A DNA stretch of 64,000 bases from Thermomicrobiaceae bacterium. GTDB lineage: Bacteria; Chloroflexota; Chloroflexia; Thermomicrobiales; Thermomicrobiaceae. Shown here piece after piece: positions 25,838-34,389 of this stretch. Numbering within the stretch: position 1 is the stretch's first letter; every line of letters starts with the position of its first letter. The notes under the pieces were generated by a model. That model ran no database searches. It was not told the DNA's origin and was given only the letters and a program-made list of their open reading frames with translations. The stretch is taken from the NCBI GenBank assembly GCA_014874455.1, contig JADBJL010000023.1, forward strand, positions 1 through 64,000, written 5' to 3'. The position numbers and the translations under genes were made by a program.

Positions 25838-27169
25838 ATGGCAGGGGGCCCGACCGAGCAGGAACGCGGAAGCGAGCGGGTCGGGCTTCGGGCGGAGGAG
25901 ACATGGCTGTTCGTGAGTGAGGTTCCGCGATCCTGGCGACGGACGCTCTACGCGCTGTGGGTCGCCCAGACGTTGACGATCATCGGGTTTAGTCTTCGAA
26001 CCCCGTTTCTCCCCTTTTACGTCGCCGAACTCGGCGCCAAGACCTTCGAGCAGCAGGCACTGTGGGCTGGTGCCATCAATGCTGGTGGCGCCGCGATTAT
26101 GGCGATCGTGGCACCGATCTGGGGCACGCTCGCCGATCGCTACGGCCGCAAGCTCATGGTGCTGCGCGCCATGTTCGCTGGGTCGCTGACGATCTCGCTG
26201 ATGGCGCTCGCCACCAGCCCCTGGCAACTCCTGGCGCTCCGCTTCGCCGAGGGAGCCTTCACCGGCACCGTCGCAGCCTCGACGACCCTCGCCGCCAGCA
26301 CCGTGCCGAAGGAGCGACTCGGCTATGGGCTGGGGCTGATGCAGATGGCCGTCTTCTCCGGCTCGGCCGTCGGCCCGTTGCTGGGCGGCGTGCTGGCCGA
26401 CGCCTTCGGCTACCGGCTCACGTTCCTGCTGGCCGGCTCGATGCTCTTCACCGGCGGGTGGATCGTGCTCCTGCTCGTCCACGAGCAGTTCGAGCGGCCG
26501 GCGCCGGAGACCGGCGGCCGGAGCGCCGGTCTCTCCGCCATAAGCCTGCTCTGGCAGCCGGCACTGCTGGCGGTGATCGGGGGCCTGCTGGCCCTGCGGA
26601 GCGCGAGCGGCGCGCTCCAGCCGATCGTTCCCTTAATGGTCGAGCAGCTCCTTCGAGGATCAGGCGCGGTCAACTCGATGGCCGGGCTCTCGATCGGCAT
26701 TGCCGGGCTGACCAGCGCGGTCGCCTCGATCGTGATCGGCCGGGCCGGTGACCAGTTCGGCATGCGCCAGCTACTGATCGCGACCAGCCTGCTCGCTAGC
26801 TTGACCTACCTCCCCCTGGCCGCTGCCCAGTCCGTTACCCACTTGGTGCTGCTGCAAGCCGTCTTCGGCGTCGCCTCCGGCGGCATGCTGCCGACCGCCA
26901 ACGCGCTGATCGCCCACCTGACACCTCCCGAGCGGCGAGGCACGGTGTATGGGTTTACCACGACTGCGACCGCCGTCGGTGGCTTTGTCGGGCCGCTCGG
27001 CGGTACTGCTCTGGCAGCGGCCTTCAGCATCCGCGTGGCCTTTGTGGCAATGGGAGCCCTGCTCCTGGCGGCTGCGATCTGGCTCTGGCAAGCACTTCCT
27101 GCCGGCGAGCCGAGAGTTGGGGGCGAGCGCCGCCCGGCGGCCGCCGGCCGATCCCGCTCGGCTGATTAG
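25838..27169 (+). CDS. MFS transporter, multidrug/sugar efflux type
   Basis: The protein has about 443 residues and twelve hydrophobic segments. The DHA1-type loop 2-3 motif is GTLADRYGRKLMVLRA. The antiporter motif C region is GSAVGPLLGGVLADAFGYR, and a second-half loop motif is IGRAGDQFGMRQLL. ATG 25838 is taken; GTG 25913, just before VSEVPRSWRRTLYALW and 12 bases after GGAGGAG, is a good alternative and would remove a hydrophilic tail of 25 residues. An exporter role is likely from motif C. Confidence 0.87.
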   Translation: MAGGPTEQERGSERVGLRAEETWLFVSEVPRSWRRTLYALWVAQTLTIIGFSLRTPFLPFYVAELGAKTFEQQALWAGAINAGGAAIMAIVAPIWGTLADRYGRKLMVLRAMFAGSLTISLMALATSPWQLLALRFAEGAFTGTVAASTTLAASTVPKERLGYGLGLMQMAVFSGSAVGPLLGGVLADAFGYRLTFLLAGSMLFTGGWIVLLLVHEQFERPAPETGGRSAGLSAISLLWQPALLAVIGGLLALRSASGALQPIVPLMVEQLLRGSGAVNSMAGLSIGIAGLTSAVASIVIGRAGDQFGMRQLLIATSLLASLTYLPLAAAQSVTHLVLLQAVFGVASGGMLPTANALIAHLTPPERRGTVYGFTTTATAVGGFVGPLGGTALAAAFSIRVAFVAMGALLLAAAIWLWQALPAGEPRVGGERRPAAAGRSRSAD

Positions 27170-27286
27170 CGCGCTGGCGCGTCTGTCATCCCCTGCTCAT
27201 CGCGCTGCCGGAGGCCAGAGGTGTTCCCGTCTCGCGTCGATCAGAGGGTATTGCCTGATGTCCGTCCAGTGGCTACAGGCGCCAGG

Positions 27287-29377
27287 CTAGCCGTGCGAAG
27301 CCGGTGGCGCATCCTGGCCGGGCGGAGAGAGATCGAGGCTCCGCTGGCTGAGCCACTCCTGGATGACGACTGTCTGGATCACCACCGGACGGCCGAGAAG
27401 TTCCGAGAGCGCCGCCTCGATCGCTGGCCGTAGCCGCCCCTCCAACCGCCGGCAGGCAGCCCGGCTCGGCGCGCCGAGGATGAGGTCGCCGCCCTCTGAC
27501 AGGCCCAGCAGCATGGCCGGCCGGATCCAGCTCTCGAAGCTCGCCGGCGGGAGCCGCGCCTGCAGCAGTTCTTGCGCCATGGCCCAGAGCTGGTAGTTGG
27601 TCAGCCCATCGGGCAAGCGGATCGGCGGCACGGCTGGAGCACCGGGGAGGGCTGTCGGTGATGGCGTCGGATTCGGATGGAGAGCGGTCGCCTCCACCGA
27701 TGAAGGGGTAACCAACTGGATCGGGATGCCGAGGGCGGCAGTCAGCGCGGCAGCCAGCCGCTGGGCGGCCTCTGGCGGGAGCGCGACCAAGGCCTCGTCG
27801 CTTCCCAGCGACGGCGGGCCGATCGCCTCCTCTGCCTCGGAGAGGAGGCGGCTCACCGGGCGAGGCCGCGCCCCTCCCGCATCGAGCTGCCGGCCACGGC
27901 GCTGCGATCGGCCAGGCGGCACCGTAGCCCGATCAGGTGCTGGAACTCGGGACAATATGCCTCTCCTGCTCAGCTCTCTCGCGTCCGGCGGCGAGCCCGG
28001 CCGAACCCGATCATCCCCCGGCTTGGCGGAGGTCCTGGTCGCTCCGGAAGAGCCTGCACTCCCCTCGACGACCCAGCGGGCCAAGATCTCGCGGATCCGC
28101 TTCGGCGCGACGAAGCTCGACCCGCTGCTGACCGCCTCGCGGATGGCTGCCACCAGCCACTCCGAAGGCGCAGCGTCTTGCAGCCGAGCTGCCTCGCTGA
28201 ACTCCCGTTCGAGTTCGCCCAGGAGCTGGCGCTCGAGCGGCGTCGCTGGCCGGCCGTTGGCGGCCTGGTAACAGGCGACCACTTCGGGCGAAGGCTCGGG
28301 CAGTGGGCCGGCCGCGAGGTCGGGCGGAGGTATCTGCCCGATAACCGGCGCGGGAGCCAGCGCCGCAGGTGAACCAGCACTGTCCTCAGGATCGATCGGC
28401 TCAGGTGTATCCGTTGTCGTCGTAGTATCCTGCTCTTGGTAATACGTCCTGTTGGACTGTGCAACGCTGCTCCTCCCATCGTCGTTGCCCTCGCCAACAC
28501 TGCTTGGCGCGGAAGCGATCCAACAACTGCTGCTCTCAACAACAACCGGCGGTGGACCGTTGTTGCTCGGTGCAACATCGAGCTGTGAACCATGGTTGCT
28601 CTCGTCAACAAAGGTCGAAGGGCTCTCGGCGTGGCCTGCCTGGGGGTGACTCGGCGTCACTGTGCCGGGTGACTGGAGCTGGCGGCGACGGGTGTGGCCA
28701 GCGCGGGTGCGGGCAGAGGCGCGTGCCTCCTCCTCGGCGGCGCGCTGAGCGAGTTGCTGCCAAGTGGCGTGCTGGCGGACGACCGGCAGGATCTGGTGCC
28801 AGACGTTCTCGCGGTCAATCGGGGCGAAGCGGTCGGAGAAGATATGGCGGATGTAGCGGTAGACCGCCTGGTCGCGAGCGGCGAGCTCGACGACGCGGAG
28901 GACAGCCTCGGGCGTGAGGGAGAAGCCCTCGGGCCGATCCTTCACCCGGTAGAAGTTATGAGGCACCCTCCAGCGGTGGCCAGCCTCGTCAACGCGGGTG
29001 ACCATCTCCTTGCGGATCTCGATCAGGTCGAGGGCGACCAGGATCTTGTTGATGGTGATCAGCTCGACGCGCTCCTCTCCGTAGAAAGCGGCTTCGGCTT
29101 GCTGGCTGGGGAAGGCGTAGCCCTGATACGGGGAGTCCTGGCGGCGGTCAGTCCAGACGGTGTAGGAGTTGAGGAGCCCCACACCTTTGAGGCCGATCAA
29201 GGGCGCGAACTGGGTGATGAGGGTGTTCCAGTGCCAGAACCAGCCGCGGCGGCGAACGTCGTCCCCCGACCGCTCCGCGGGCGGTTCCCCCGCCTCCGAG
29301 TGGCCCGAGGCGGCGCGGGGCAGCTCCGCTGCCGGCTCGCCGGTCGATCGGCGCTCCGCTCTGCTCACACTCTTCAC
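27287..29377 (-). CDS. replication-initiator-like fusion: winged helix, DnaD domain, DnaA N-domain
   Basis: The 696-residue protein starts at GTG 29377 (GTG 29368 also possible). Residues 45-230 look like a plasmid-initiator or winged-helix DNA-binding region (WFWHWNTLITQFAPLIGLKG, FYRVKDRPEGFSLTPEAVLR). Residues 257-309 are a low-complexity linker encoded by a repeat array (see separate entry). Residues about 364-437 resemble the DnaD/DnaB-II domain (VACYQAANGRPATPLERQLL, then WLVAAIREAV and IREILARWVVEG). Residues about 590-672 resemble DnaA domain I (LWAMAQELLQARLPPASFES, WIRP, LILGAPSRAACRRLEGRLRP), which binds the helicase loader. There is no AAA+ domain. A helicase-loading initiator role is inferred from the domains. 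Confidence 0.75.
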   Translation of the reverse strand: MKSVSRAERRSTGEPAAELPRAASGHSEAGEPPAERSGDDVRRRGWFWHWNTLITQFAPLIGLKGVGLLNSYTVWTDRRQDSPYQGYAFPSQQAEAAFYGEERVELITINKILVALDLIEIRKEMVTRVDEAGHRWRVPHNFYRVKDRPEGFSLTPEAVLRVVELAARDQAVYRYIRHIFSDRFAPIDRENVWHQILPVVRQHATWQQLAQRAAEEEARASARTRAGHTRRRQLQSPGTVTPSHPQAGHAESPSTFVDESNHGSQLDVAPSNNGPPPVVVESSSCWIASAPSSVGEGNDDGRSSVAQSNRTYYQEQDTTTTTDTPEPIDPEDSAGSPAALAPAPVIGQIPPPDLAAGPLPEPSPEVVACYQAANGRPATPLERQLLGELEREFSEAARLQDAAPSEWLVAAIREAVSSGSSFVAPKRIREILARWVVEGSAGSSGATRTSAKPGDDRVRPGSPPDARELSRRGILSRVPAPDRATVPPGRSQRRGRQLDAGGARPRPVSRLLSEAEEAIGPPSLGSDEALVALPPEAAQRLAAALTAALGIPIQLVTPSSVEATALHPNPTPSPTALPGAPAVPPIRLPDGLTNYQLWAMAQELLQARLPPASFESWIRPAMLLGLSEGGDLILGAPSRAACRRLEGRLRPAIEAALSELLGRPVVIQTVVIQEWLSQRSLDLSPPGQDAPPASHG
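28451..28609. repeat. iteron-like array of five GTTG-N7-CAAC sites
   Basis: Five 15-bp dyads occur at 28451-28465, 28484-28498, 28529-28543, 28562-28576 and 28595-28609. Four are perfect GTTG-N7-CAAC; the third reads GCTG-N7-CAAC on this strand. Starts are spaced 33, 45, 33 and 33 bases. On the coding strand all fall in the same frame as V-x-x-S/G-N/S codons, with a preferred core GTTGnCGAGAGCAAC. A relatively AT-rich stretch (28385-28450) adjoins one side. The arrangement matches initiator-binding iterons next to an unwinding region. Confidence 0.7.
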
Positions 29378-29863
29378 CTCGCCACGGCACGATCGGCCAT
29401 CGCCTGGCTACCGACCACAGTCTACCATGTTTCCACGCGAGTACTCAATGACTTTGGTCTTGAGTTTGATTCCAGTATAACGTGCTGAATAGCGAGGCGT
29501 GCGTGGGTCTACTCCAGGGCTGCACGGCGAACTGGTCGTCTCGCTTCGGGTGAGCTCGCCCACGAGCGGCTGTCCGCTGCCCACATCTCGGCGCGGCGGG
29601 CTTGGGAGCGGCGGCGGTCGAGCCCGCTGCGCCTGCTGGGCTGGCTGCTGCGGTCGTGACCCCGGCGAGCGGCAGTCCTAGTTCTGGCGGCTGCTCGCCA
29701 GTGAGGAGGATGAGGTGTGCCGAGTCGAGGGTACCCCCAGGCCACTGGACGAGCAGGGAGTCGCCTAGGCGCTTGCTCCGGGCCGACGGCTGCCGCAAGT
29801 CGCGTGGCGACTCCTGCTTGCTGACTCACGTGACTGGAAGGGTTGCCTTCCGCTTGGCAATAC
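29378..29863. other. intergenic region between replication-like gene and winged-helix gene
   Basis: The first 110 bases (29378-29490) are AT-richer than the surroundings and should hold the promoter of the minus-strand gene. A weak minus-strand frame from TTG 29798 (about 118 residues) has partly protein-like text at its start (LGDSLLVQWPGGTLDSAHLI) but no family and a poor ribosome site, so I do not call it. Confidence 0.35.
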
Positions 29864-29892
29864 TTGCCGGGATTGGGTCTACGTGGCATACT
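29864..29892 (+). promoter_or_regulatory. sigma-70 type promoter of winged-helix gene
   Basis: A -35 hexamer TTGCCG (29864-29869) and a -10 hexamer CATACT (29887-29892) are 17 bases apart. Transcription should begin near 29899, just before the palindrome described next. Confidence 0.55.
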
Positions 29893-29901
29893 GGAGGTAA
29901 T

Positions 29902-29916
29902 GGTACGTCACGTACC
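29902..29916. promoter_or_regulatory. palindromic operator candidate
   Basis: GGTACGT (29902-29908), one central C, and ACGTACC (29910-29916) form a perfect 7-bp inverted repeat at the expected transcription start. It lies 34 bases before the start of a gene for a winged-helix protein, so it is a likely site for autoregulation. Confidence 0.6.
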
Positions 29917-29949
29917 GCAACACTCTGCGTGAACAAGCGGAGGCGCGCG

Positions 29950-30684
29950 ATGGAGATCCTGCTCCCGTATCGCACCGATCCCCGGCTGCTCTTCCAGGTC
30001 ATCGAGTACGCCAAGGGAAAGGGAATCGAGCGCACGGCGCTGGAGGCGCGCCTCGGTGGCGGTGAGCCTTTGCGGGAGACCCTGAACGCCCTCGAGCAGC
30101 TCGGTCTGATTGACCGGGAGGACGGGGCGGAGATTCGCCTCACCGAGGACGGCCGGAGGCTGGCCTATGCGACCGGCGACGACGAGCGGCGAGCAGAGCT
30201 CGCCCGCGCCATCGTGCGCTATCCGCCCTATGGGGTCGTCCTGGAGCGAGCCCTGGCCGAAGGGCTGAGCGTGGTGGACGCGCCCTGGGTCGAGCGGGTC
30301 TGGCAGGTCGACATGCGGCTCGGCCAGCCGCGCAACCGGGTGGAAGAGGCCCGAACCTTCTTCTTCCGGCTGGCCGACGAGGCCGGACTGGGAGTTTTCC
30401 GTCGCGGAGTTCGAGGTCAGCCGTCGCGGCTCGTCCTGGCTCCCGATCTCTCGTCCCGCCTCCAGGCGCTCCGGGCTGAAACCAGCGCTGAACCGGGCGA
30501 ACGAACAGCGACGAAGCTTACGCCGTCGTCACCAGCGTCCCCTCAGGCCGAGCGCTGGACTGTCCCCGCTCAGCCCGGTGTCTCGCTCACGGTGACGGTC
30601 GACATGAGTCTCTGGGAACTGGAGAAGATCGAGGCCTTCCTCCGCCTGATCGGCCTGGTGCCAGGCGAGCGGCGAAGCGCCTGA
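29950..30684 (+). CDS. winged-helix protein of unknown function
   Basis: ATG 29950 follows GGAGG six bases away; 244 residues. The N-terminal 75 residues (LLPYRTDPRLLFQVIEYAKG, TLNALEQLGLIDREDGAEIR) form a winged helix that should bind DNA. The region 75-165 (ARAIVRYPPYGVVLERALAE, WVERVWQVDMRLGQPRNRVE) resembles the DUF5343-type repeat of such domains. A variable linker precedes a C-terminal strand/helix (VSLTVTVDMSLWELEKIEAF). No enzyme motif is seen. A perfect palindrome overlaps its start site of transcription, suggesting autoregulation. It is divergent from the replication-like gene and may be part of that module. Confidence 0.7.
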   Translation: MEILLPYRTDPRLLFQVIEYAKGKGIERTALEARLGGGEPLRETLNALEQLGLIDREDGAEIRLTEDGRRLAYATGDDERRAELARAIVRYPPYGVVLERALAEGLSVVDAPWVERVWQVDMRLGQPRNRVEEARTFFFRLADEAGLGVFRRGVRGQPSRLVLAPDLSSRLQALRAETSAEPGERTATKLTPSSPASPQAERWTVPAQPGVSLTVTVDMSLWELEKIEAFLRLIGLVPGERRSA

Positions 30685-30923
30685 GCCTCGGGGTCGAGCA
30701 GTACAGACGGCCGCAGTGTGCGCGAGCGTGGGCCGGCGCTCAGGCATCTTGACGGCACCAGGTTGGCCGGTCTTCCCCGGCTCGGCTGGGTGTCGACGCC
30801 ATCTCCCCTTCGCGGCTACTCTCGGGGCCGGTGCGTCGCTGCCGGCCTGCGCTATCCTTCGCAGCGACTACGACTGTAGCGTGCCAGGGTCGATCGCGGT
30901 CGCGTGAGAGGAGGCGGGAACCG

Positions 30924-31907
30924 GTGGGCGAAGGGCGCGGGCGGAACCTGGTGCGGCGGCTGGCCGTGACGACGGCGGTTGGCATGTTCCTCGTGGTCAT
31001 GCTGGGGGCGACGGTGACGACGACCGGCTCCGGGAAGGGCTGCGGGCGCTCCTGGCCGCTGTGTCACGGCCAGTTCATCCCGGAGCTGACGCTGCCGACC
31101 GTGATTGAGTACAGCCACCGGCTGATCACCGGCCTCGAGGGCCTGCTGATGGTCGCGCTGGCTGCCGGCGTCCTCCGCTACTGGCGCTCGCGACGCGAGA
31201 TCCAAGTACTCTTGCCGCTCATGGTGCTGATGCTCCTGGTGCAGTCCGGCCTCGGTGCCTGGGCCGTCCTGGCGCCGCAGTCACCGCTGGTGATGGCGTT
31301 GCACTTCGGCGTCTCCCTTACCGCCTTCGCCAGCGTGCTGCTGATGGCAGCCGTGCTCTGCGAGGAGGGCCGCGGGGAGCGGTACCGCTCGTTGCCGCCA
31401 CCGCCCGGCTTCGGGCTGCTCGCCTGGGGCGCGGTCGGCTTTACCTATCTGGTCGTCTACCTTGGTGCCTACGTTCGGCACTCGAACGCCAGCCTGGCCT
31501 GCCTCGATTGGCCGCTATGCCAGGGCCAGCTCGTCCCCGGGTTCTCCGGGCCGGTCGGGGCCGTCTTCCTGCACCGCCTGGCAGCACTCGCCGGCACGCT
31601 GCTGCTGGCTGCCCTGGCGCTTTACGCGGCTCGCTGGCGTCGGCAGCGGCCAGACCTCTTCTGGGGAAGCCTGGTCGCGCTCGGGCTGGTACTGGCGCAG
31701 TCGGCTAGCGGCGCCCTGCTCGTGCTGAGCCGGCTCAGCCTCATCGCGTCCCTCGCGCACTCGGGCATCGTGGCCCTGCTCTTCGGCAGCCTCAGCTACC
31801 TGGCCCTCCACACGCTGTCGCTACCGGTCTCACTACTGGCCGCGTCGGAGCGGGCCGAGCGCGAGGTCACCCTGCCGGTAGTGGCCACTGGCAGGCCAGA
31901 ACGCTAG
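30924..31907 (+). CDS. ctaA: heme A synthase, COX15/CtaA family
   Basis: The 327-residue integral membrane enzyme oxidises heme O to heme A for aa3-type cytochrome oxidase. GTG 30924 follows AGGAGG by nine bases. Eight hydrophobic helices are visible. Two cysteine pairs mark the extracytoplasmic loops: GCGRSWPLCHG (first half) and SLACLDWPLCQG (second half). Heme-ligand histidines lie in EYSHRLITG, ALHFGVSLTAF, FLHRLAAL and LAHSGIVALL. This two-pair type is the Gram-positive/Chloroflexi form. No other oxidase genes are adjacent in the window. Confidence 0.93.
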   Translation: MGEGRGRNLVRRLAVTTAVGMFLVVMLGATVTTTGSGKGCGRSWPLCHGQFIPELTLPTVIEYSHRLITGLEGLLMVALAAGVLRYWRSRREIQVLLPLMVLMLLVQSGLGAWAVLAPQSPLVMALHFGVSLTAFASVLLMAAVLCEEGRGERYRSLPPPPGFGLLAWGAVGFTYLVVYLGAYVRHSNASLACLDWPLCQGQLVPGFSGPVGAVFLHRLAALAGTLLLAALALYAARWRRQRPDLFWGSLVALGLVLAQSASGALLVLSRLSLIASLAHSGIVALLFGSLSYLALHTLSLPVSLLAASERAEREVTLPVVATGRPER

Positions 31908-32026
31908 CTGGTCTCGTCCTATCCCCGCTGCCGCAGCGCTCGCCGCTTGGTAGACTCCCAGCGACGCGAGCGAGCAAGAGGTGTGTAGGGGCACCGCCGG
32001 ATTGCTGCCGCGGTGGAAGGTGCGAG

Positions 32027-32974
32027 GTGAGTTCGGATCGATTGCCGAACATCGTCATTCGCGCGTATGGCCAGTACTACGACGTCCTGACGCCCGCGGG
32101 CGTGCTCCGCTGTATCGTGCGGGGCAGCCTGAAGCGCGAGCGGCGCAAGACCGACATCGTCGCGGTCGGCGATCGGGTCGAGGTGCGCCAGGTGGCTCCC
32201 GGAGAGGGCGTCATCGAGGCGGTGGCACCGAGGCTGCGGGTGCTCTCGCGGCGTGCCCGCGGCGCGGAGGACGCCGAGCAGGTCATCGTCGCTAACCCGG
32301 ATCAGCTCGTGGCGGTGTTCGCGGTGGCCCAGCCAGAGCCGAGCCTGCCGATGCTCGACCGGTTCCTGGTGATCGCCGAGGCGCAGGAGATCCCGGCAGT
32401 CGTCTGCGTCAACAAGATCGACCTCGACGCCGACGGCAGCAAGCGCCGCCTCTTCGACCCGTACCGGAGGGCTGGGTACCCGGTCGTCGAAACAAGCGCG
32501 CTCACCGGCACCGGGCTGGAGGAGCTGTGGTCGTGTCTTGCCGGCAAGCTCTCGGCGCTCGCCGGCCCGTCCGGCGTGGGCAAGTCGAGCCTGGTGAAGG
32601 CCTTCCGGCCGGATCTGGACATCCGGATCGGCGAGCTCAGCGAGGCCACCGGGCGTGGTCGTCATACGACCACGGTCACCTCGTTGATCCAGCTCGACGA
32701 GCAGACCTTCATCGCCGATACCCCTGGCATCGGCACGCTCGGCCTCTGGGGCGTCGAGGCCGAGGATCTGGATCGCTGCTTCCCCGAGTTCCGTCCCTAT
32801 CTCGGCGCATGCTACTATGCCGACTGTCGGCACCTGGCGGAGCCCGGTTGTGCTGTGCGGGCGGCCGTCGAGGCGGGCGAGGTCGACTGTGGCCGCTACG
32901 CGAGCTACCGGGCACTCTTCGAGCAACTCCTCGAGGAGGAGCGCGCCGAAGGGTGGCGTCGCTTGCGCCGGTGA
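32027..32974 (+). CDS. rsgA: ribosome small-subunit GTPase RsgA
   Basis: The 315-residue protein is a circularly permuted GTPase that matures the 30S subunit. GTG 32027 is the start. The N-terminal OB fold includes RGSLKRERRKTDIVAVGDRV. The GTPase motifs come in permuted order: G4 NKIDLD, G5 TSALTGTG, then G1 AGPSGVGKSSL and G3 DTPGIG. The switch between them contains GRGRHTTT. The C-terminal zinc knuckle has Cys/His in ACYYADCRHLAEPGC. The gene is followed 24 bases later by a DinB gene. Confidence 0.95.
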   Translation: MSSDRLPNIVIRAYGQYYDVLTPAGVLRCIVRGSLKRERRKTDIVAVGDRVEVRQVAPGEGVIEAVAPRLRVLSRRARGAEDAEQVIVANPDQLVAVFAVAQPEPSLPMLDRFLVIAEAQEIPAVVCVNKIDLDADGSKRRLFDPYRRAGYPVVETSALTGTGLEELWSCLAGKLSALAGPSGVGKSSLVKAFRPDLDIRIGELSEATGRGRHTTTVTSLIQLDEQTFIADTPGIGTLGLWGVEAEDLDRCFPEFRPYLGACYYADCRHLAEPGCAVRAAVEAGEVDCGRYASYRALFEQLLEEERAEGWRRLRR

Positions 32975-32998
32975 GGGCTGGAAAAGAGGAGGACACGG

Positions 32999-33472
32999 AT
33001 GGCTCAGGGGATCGAGGTGCTGCGCGACGGTCTTCGGCAGGCGCTGCGCGAGCAGCACCAGGCGATGCGCGAGCTGATCCAGGGGCTGGACGCCGAGGCA
33101 CTGAACTGGTCGCCCGGCCCGGAGATGAACTCGCTTGCCGTGTTGTACGCGCACCTGCTCGATGCCGAGCGCTTCCTACTGGCCGTGGCGCTCGGCGAGA
33201 CGATCCAGCGCGACCGGGAGGCCGCCTTCCGCTACCAGGCGCCGGACACCGCGGCGCTGCTCCAGTTGATCGACTCCGTGGAGGCCGAGTCGCTGGCCCG
33301 GATCGATCGCCTGACTGAGGAGGATTTGGCGACGGTGCGCACGCCCGCCGGCGACCGGCTGAACCGGCGGTTCCCAGGAATCTGGTGGGTGCTGCACGCG
33401 ATCGAGCACAACCGGGAGCACATCGGCCAGGCGATGCTCACGCGCCAGCTCTGCGAGCAGCGCGCGAGGTAG
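32999..33472 (+). CDS. DinB/DUF664-family four-helix metalloprotein
   Basis: The 157-residue protein starts at ATG after GAGGAGG. It has the DinB fold of four helices with metal-site His residues in YAHLLDAERF, HAIEHNREHIGQAM and the central helix. This family includes bacillithiol-dependent transferases and proteins of unknown substrate. The sequence LNWSPGPEMNSLAVLYAHL is typical of the DUF664/DinB_2 branch. It probably shares a transcript with rsgA. Confidence 0.87.
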   Translation: MAQGIEVLRDGLRQALREQHQAMRELIQGLDAEALNWSPGPEMNSLAVLYAHLLDAERFLLAVALGETIQRDREAAFRYQAPDTAALLQLIDSVEAESLARIDRLTEEDLATVRTPAGDRLNRRFPGIWWVLHAIEHNREHIGQAMLTRQLCEQRAR

Positions 33473-33676
33473 GGTCGGCCGCTCCGCAGCAGTCCCGCCC
33501 TCGGAGCAGCCGGCCCAAGGACAGCCGCGGCGCGCGAGTGTTGCCGTACGGTAAGAAGCTCTTGGCCAACAGCGGCTTCGGGACGACACAAGGAGCCGCA
33601 CCATGGCTCCACTCCTCGTCCGTACGGGCCGGGAGGGCGTCTCGCCACCGAGTGCGTGGCTGTGGAGGCGGGGACG

Positions 33677-33847
33677 GTGACCGAGCCCGAAACTGACCGC
33701 CCAGACGGGCGCGCCCAGGCAGAGCCGCCGGAGGAGCCGGGTGCGGGTGGCCCGCTCTGGTTGCCGGCGCTGCTCGGCGTGCTGGTGACCCTGCTCCTGG
33801 TCGCGCTCCTCTTCGGCCTGGCCTTCCTGAAGGCGGGCCTCTTCTGA
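33677..33847 (+). CDS. small single-pass membrane protein
   Basis: The 56-residue ORF starts at GTG 33677, eight bases after GGAGG; an upstream in-frame start at 33656 would add seven residues. A Glu/Pro-rich cytoplasmic half (EPETDRPDGRAQAEPPEEP) is followed by one membrane helix (WLPALLGVLVTLLLVALLFG). It resembles short accessory membrane proteins but no family is recognised. A 204-base gap without other content separates it from the DinB gene. Confidence 0.5.
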   Translation: MTEPETDRPDGRAQAEPPEEPGAGGPLWLPALLGVLVTLLLVALLFGLAFLKAGLF

Positions 33848-34360
33848 CTTCCTGCCCGGCGGGCAGCGTCACAGCGACCTCTCGACCGGCGGCCCGAGCC
33901 AACGCCCCGTGCACGTGCGGGGTTTCCCCGGTGCATCGAGCGCGGCTCCCCGGGACGGCAGACGCGATGCTAGCCCCGCCCAGGCCCTCGCGCCCGTTGC
34001 CGGGGGTGCCGAGCGAGGCGAGGACGACACCGCCAGGCCCCAGCGTCCTCGTGTCGCGCCCTGCCTGCTGATCCACTTGATCGATCGGTCGGCGCCAAGG
34101 TGGTTGTCACGTTACTGTCATGTTCTCCACTGGTGTCGCATTGCTGGCGGAATGCGTGGGCGGTCGGCCGGCGAGGGGATGGCCCGCGCCCGACGGGCCG
34201 CATCGCGGCCCGTCTCGGAGGCCGTGCAGCGCCGTAGCGCGTTGCGACCCAGGCGGCTGAAGCGGGCTACTCCCCCTCGCCGCGCTCTTTGGGCGCCCCC
34301 TCTCCCACAACGCGCGGGTGAGGGTGGTAGAGCGTGGTCGACCCTCAGCGTGCTGCGGGC
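33848..34360. other. 513-base gap with degenerate GC-rich repeat
   Basis: No gene is supported. About 34298-34330 carries CTCTCCCACA and GCGGGTGAGGG, a decayed relative of the repeat at 11241-11339. A nearby GTCGACCCTCA segment is shared, in reverse, with 22180-22195. The promoter of the GntR operon follows directly. Confidence 0.45.
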
Positions 34361-34389
34361 TTGACAGCCATCGCCGCCGCCTCGATAAT
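34361..34389 (+). promoter_or_regulatory. near-consensus sigma-70 promoter of GntR operon
   Basis: -35 TTGACA (34361-34366) and -10 GATAAT (34384-34389) are separated by exactly 17 bases. This is the best promoter in the window. The start of transcription should be near 34396, inside the operator. Confidence 0.8.

Noticed and set aside
28630..28670. GTGAC-N5-GTCAC dyad near the iteron array as a sixth site
   Set aside because: Different arms, not in step with the 33-base spacing; not part of the array.
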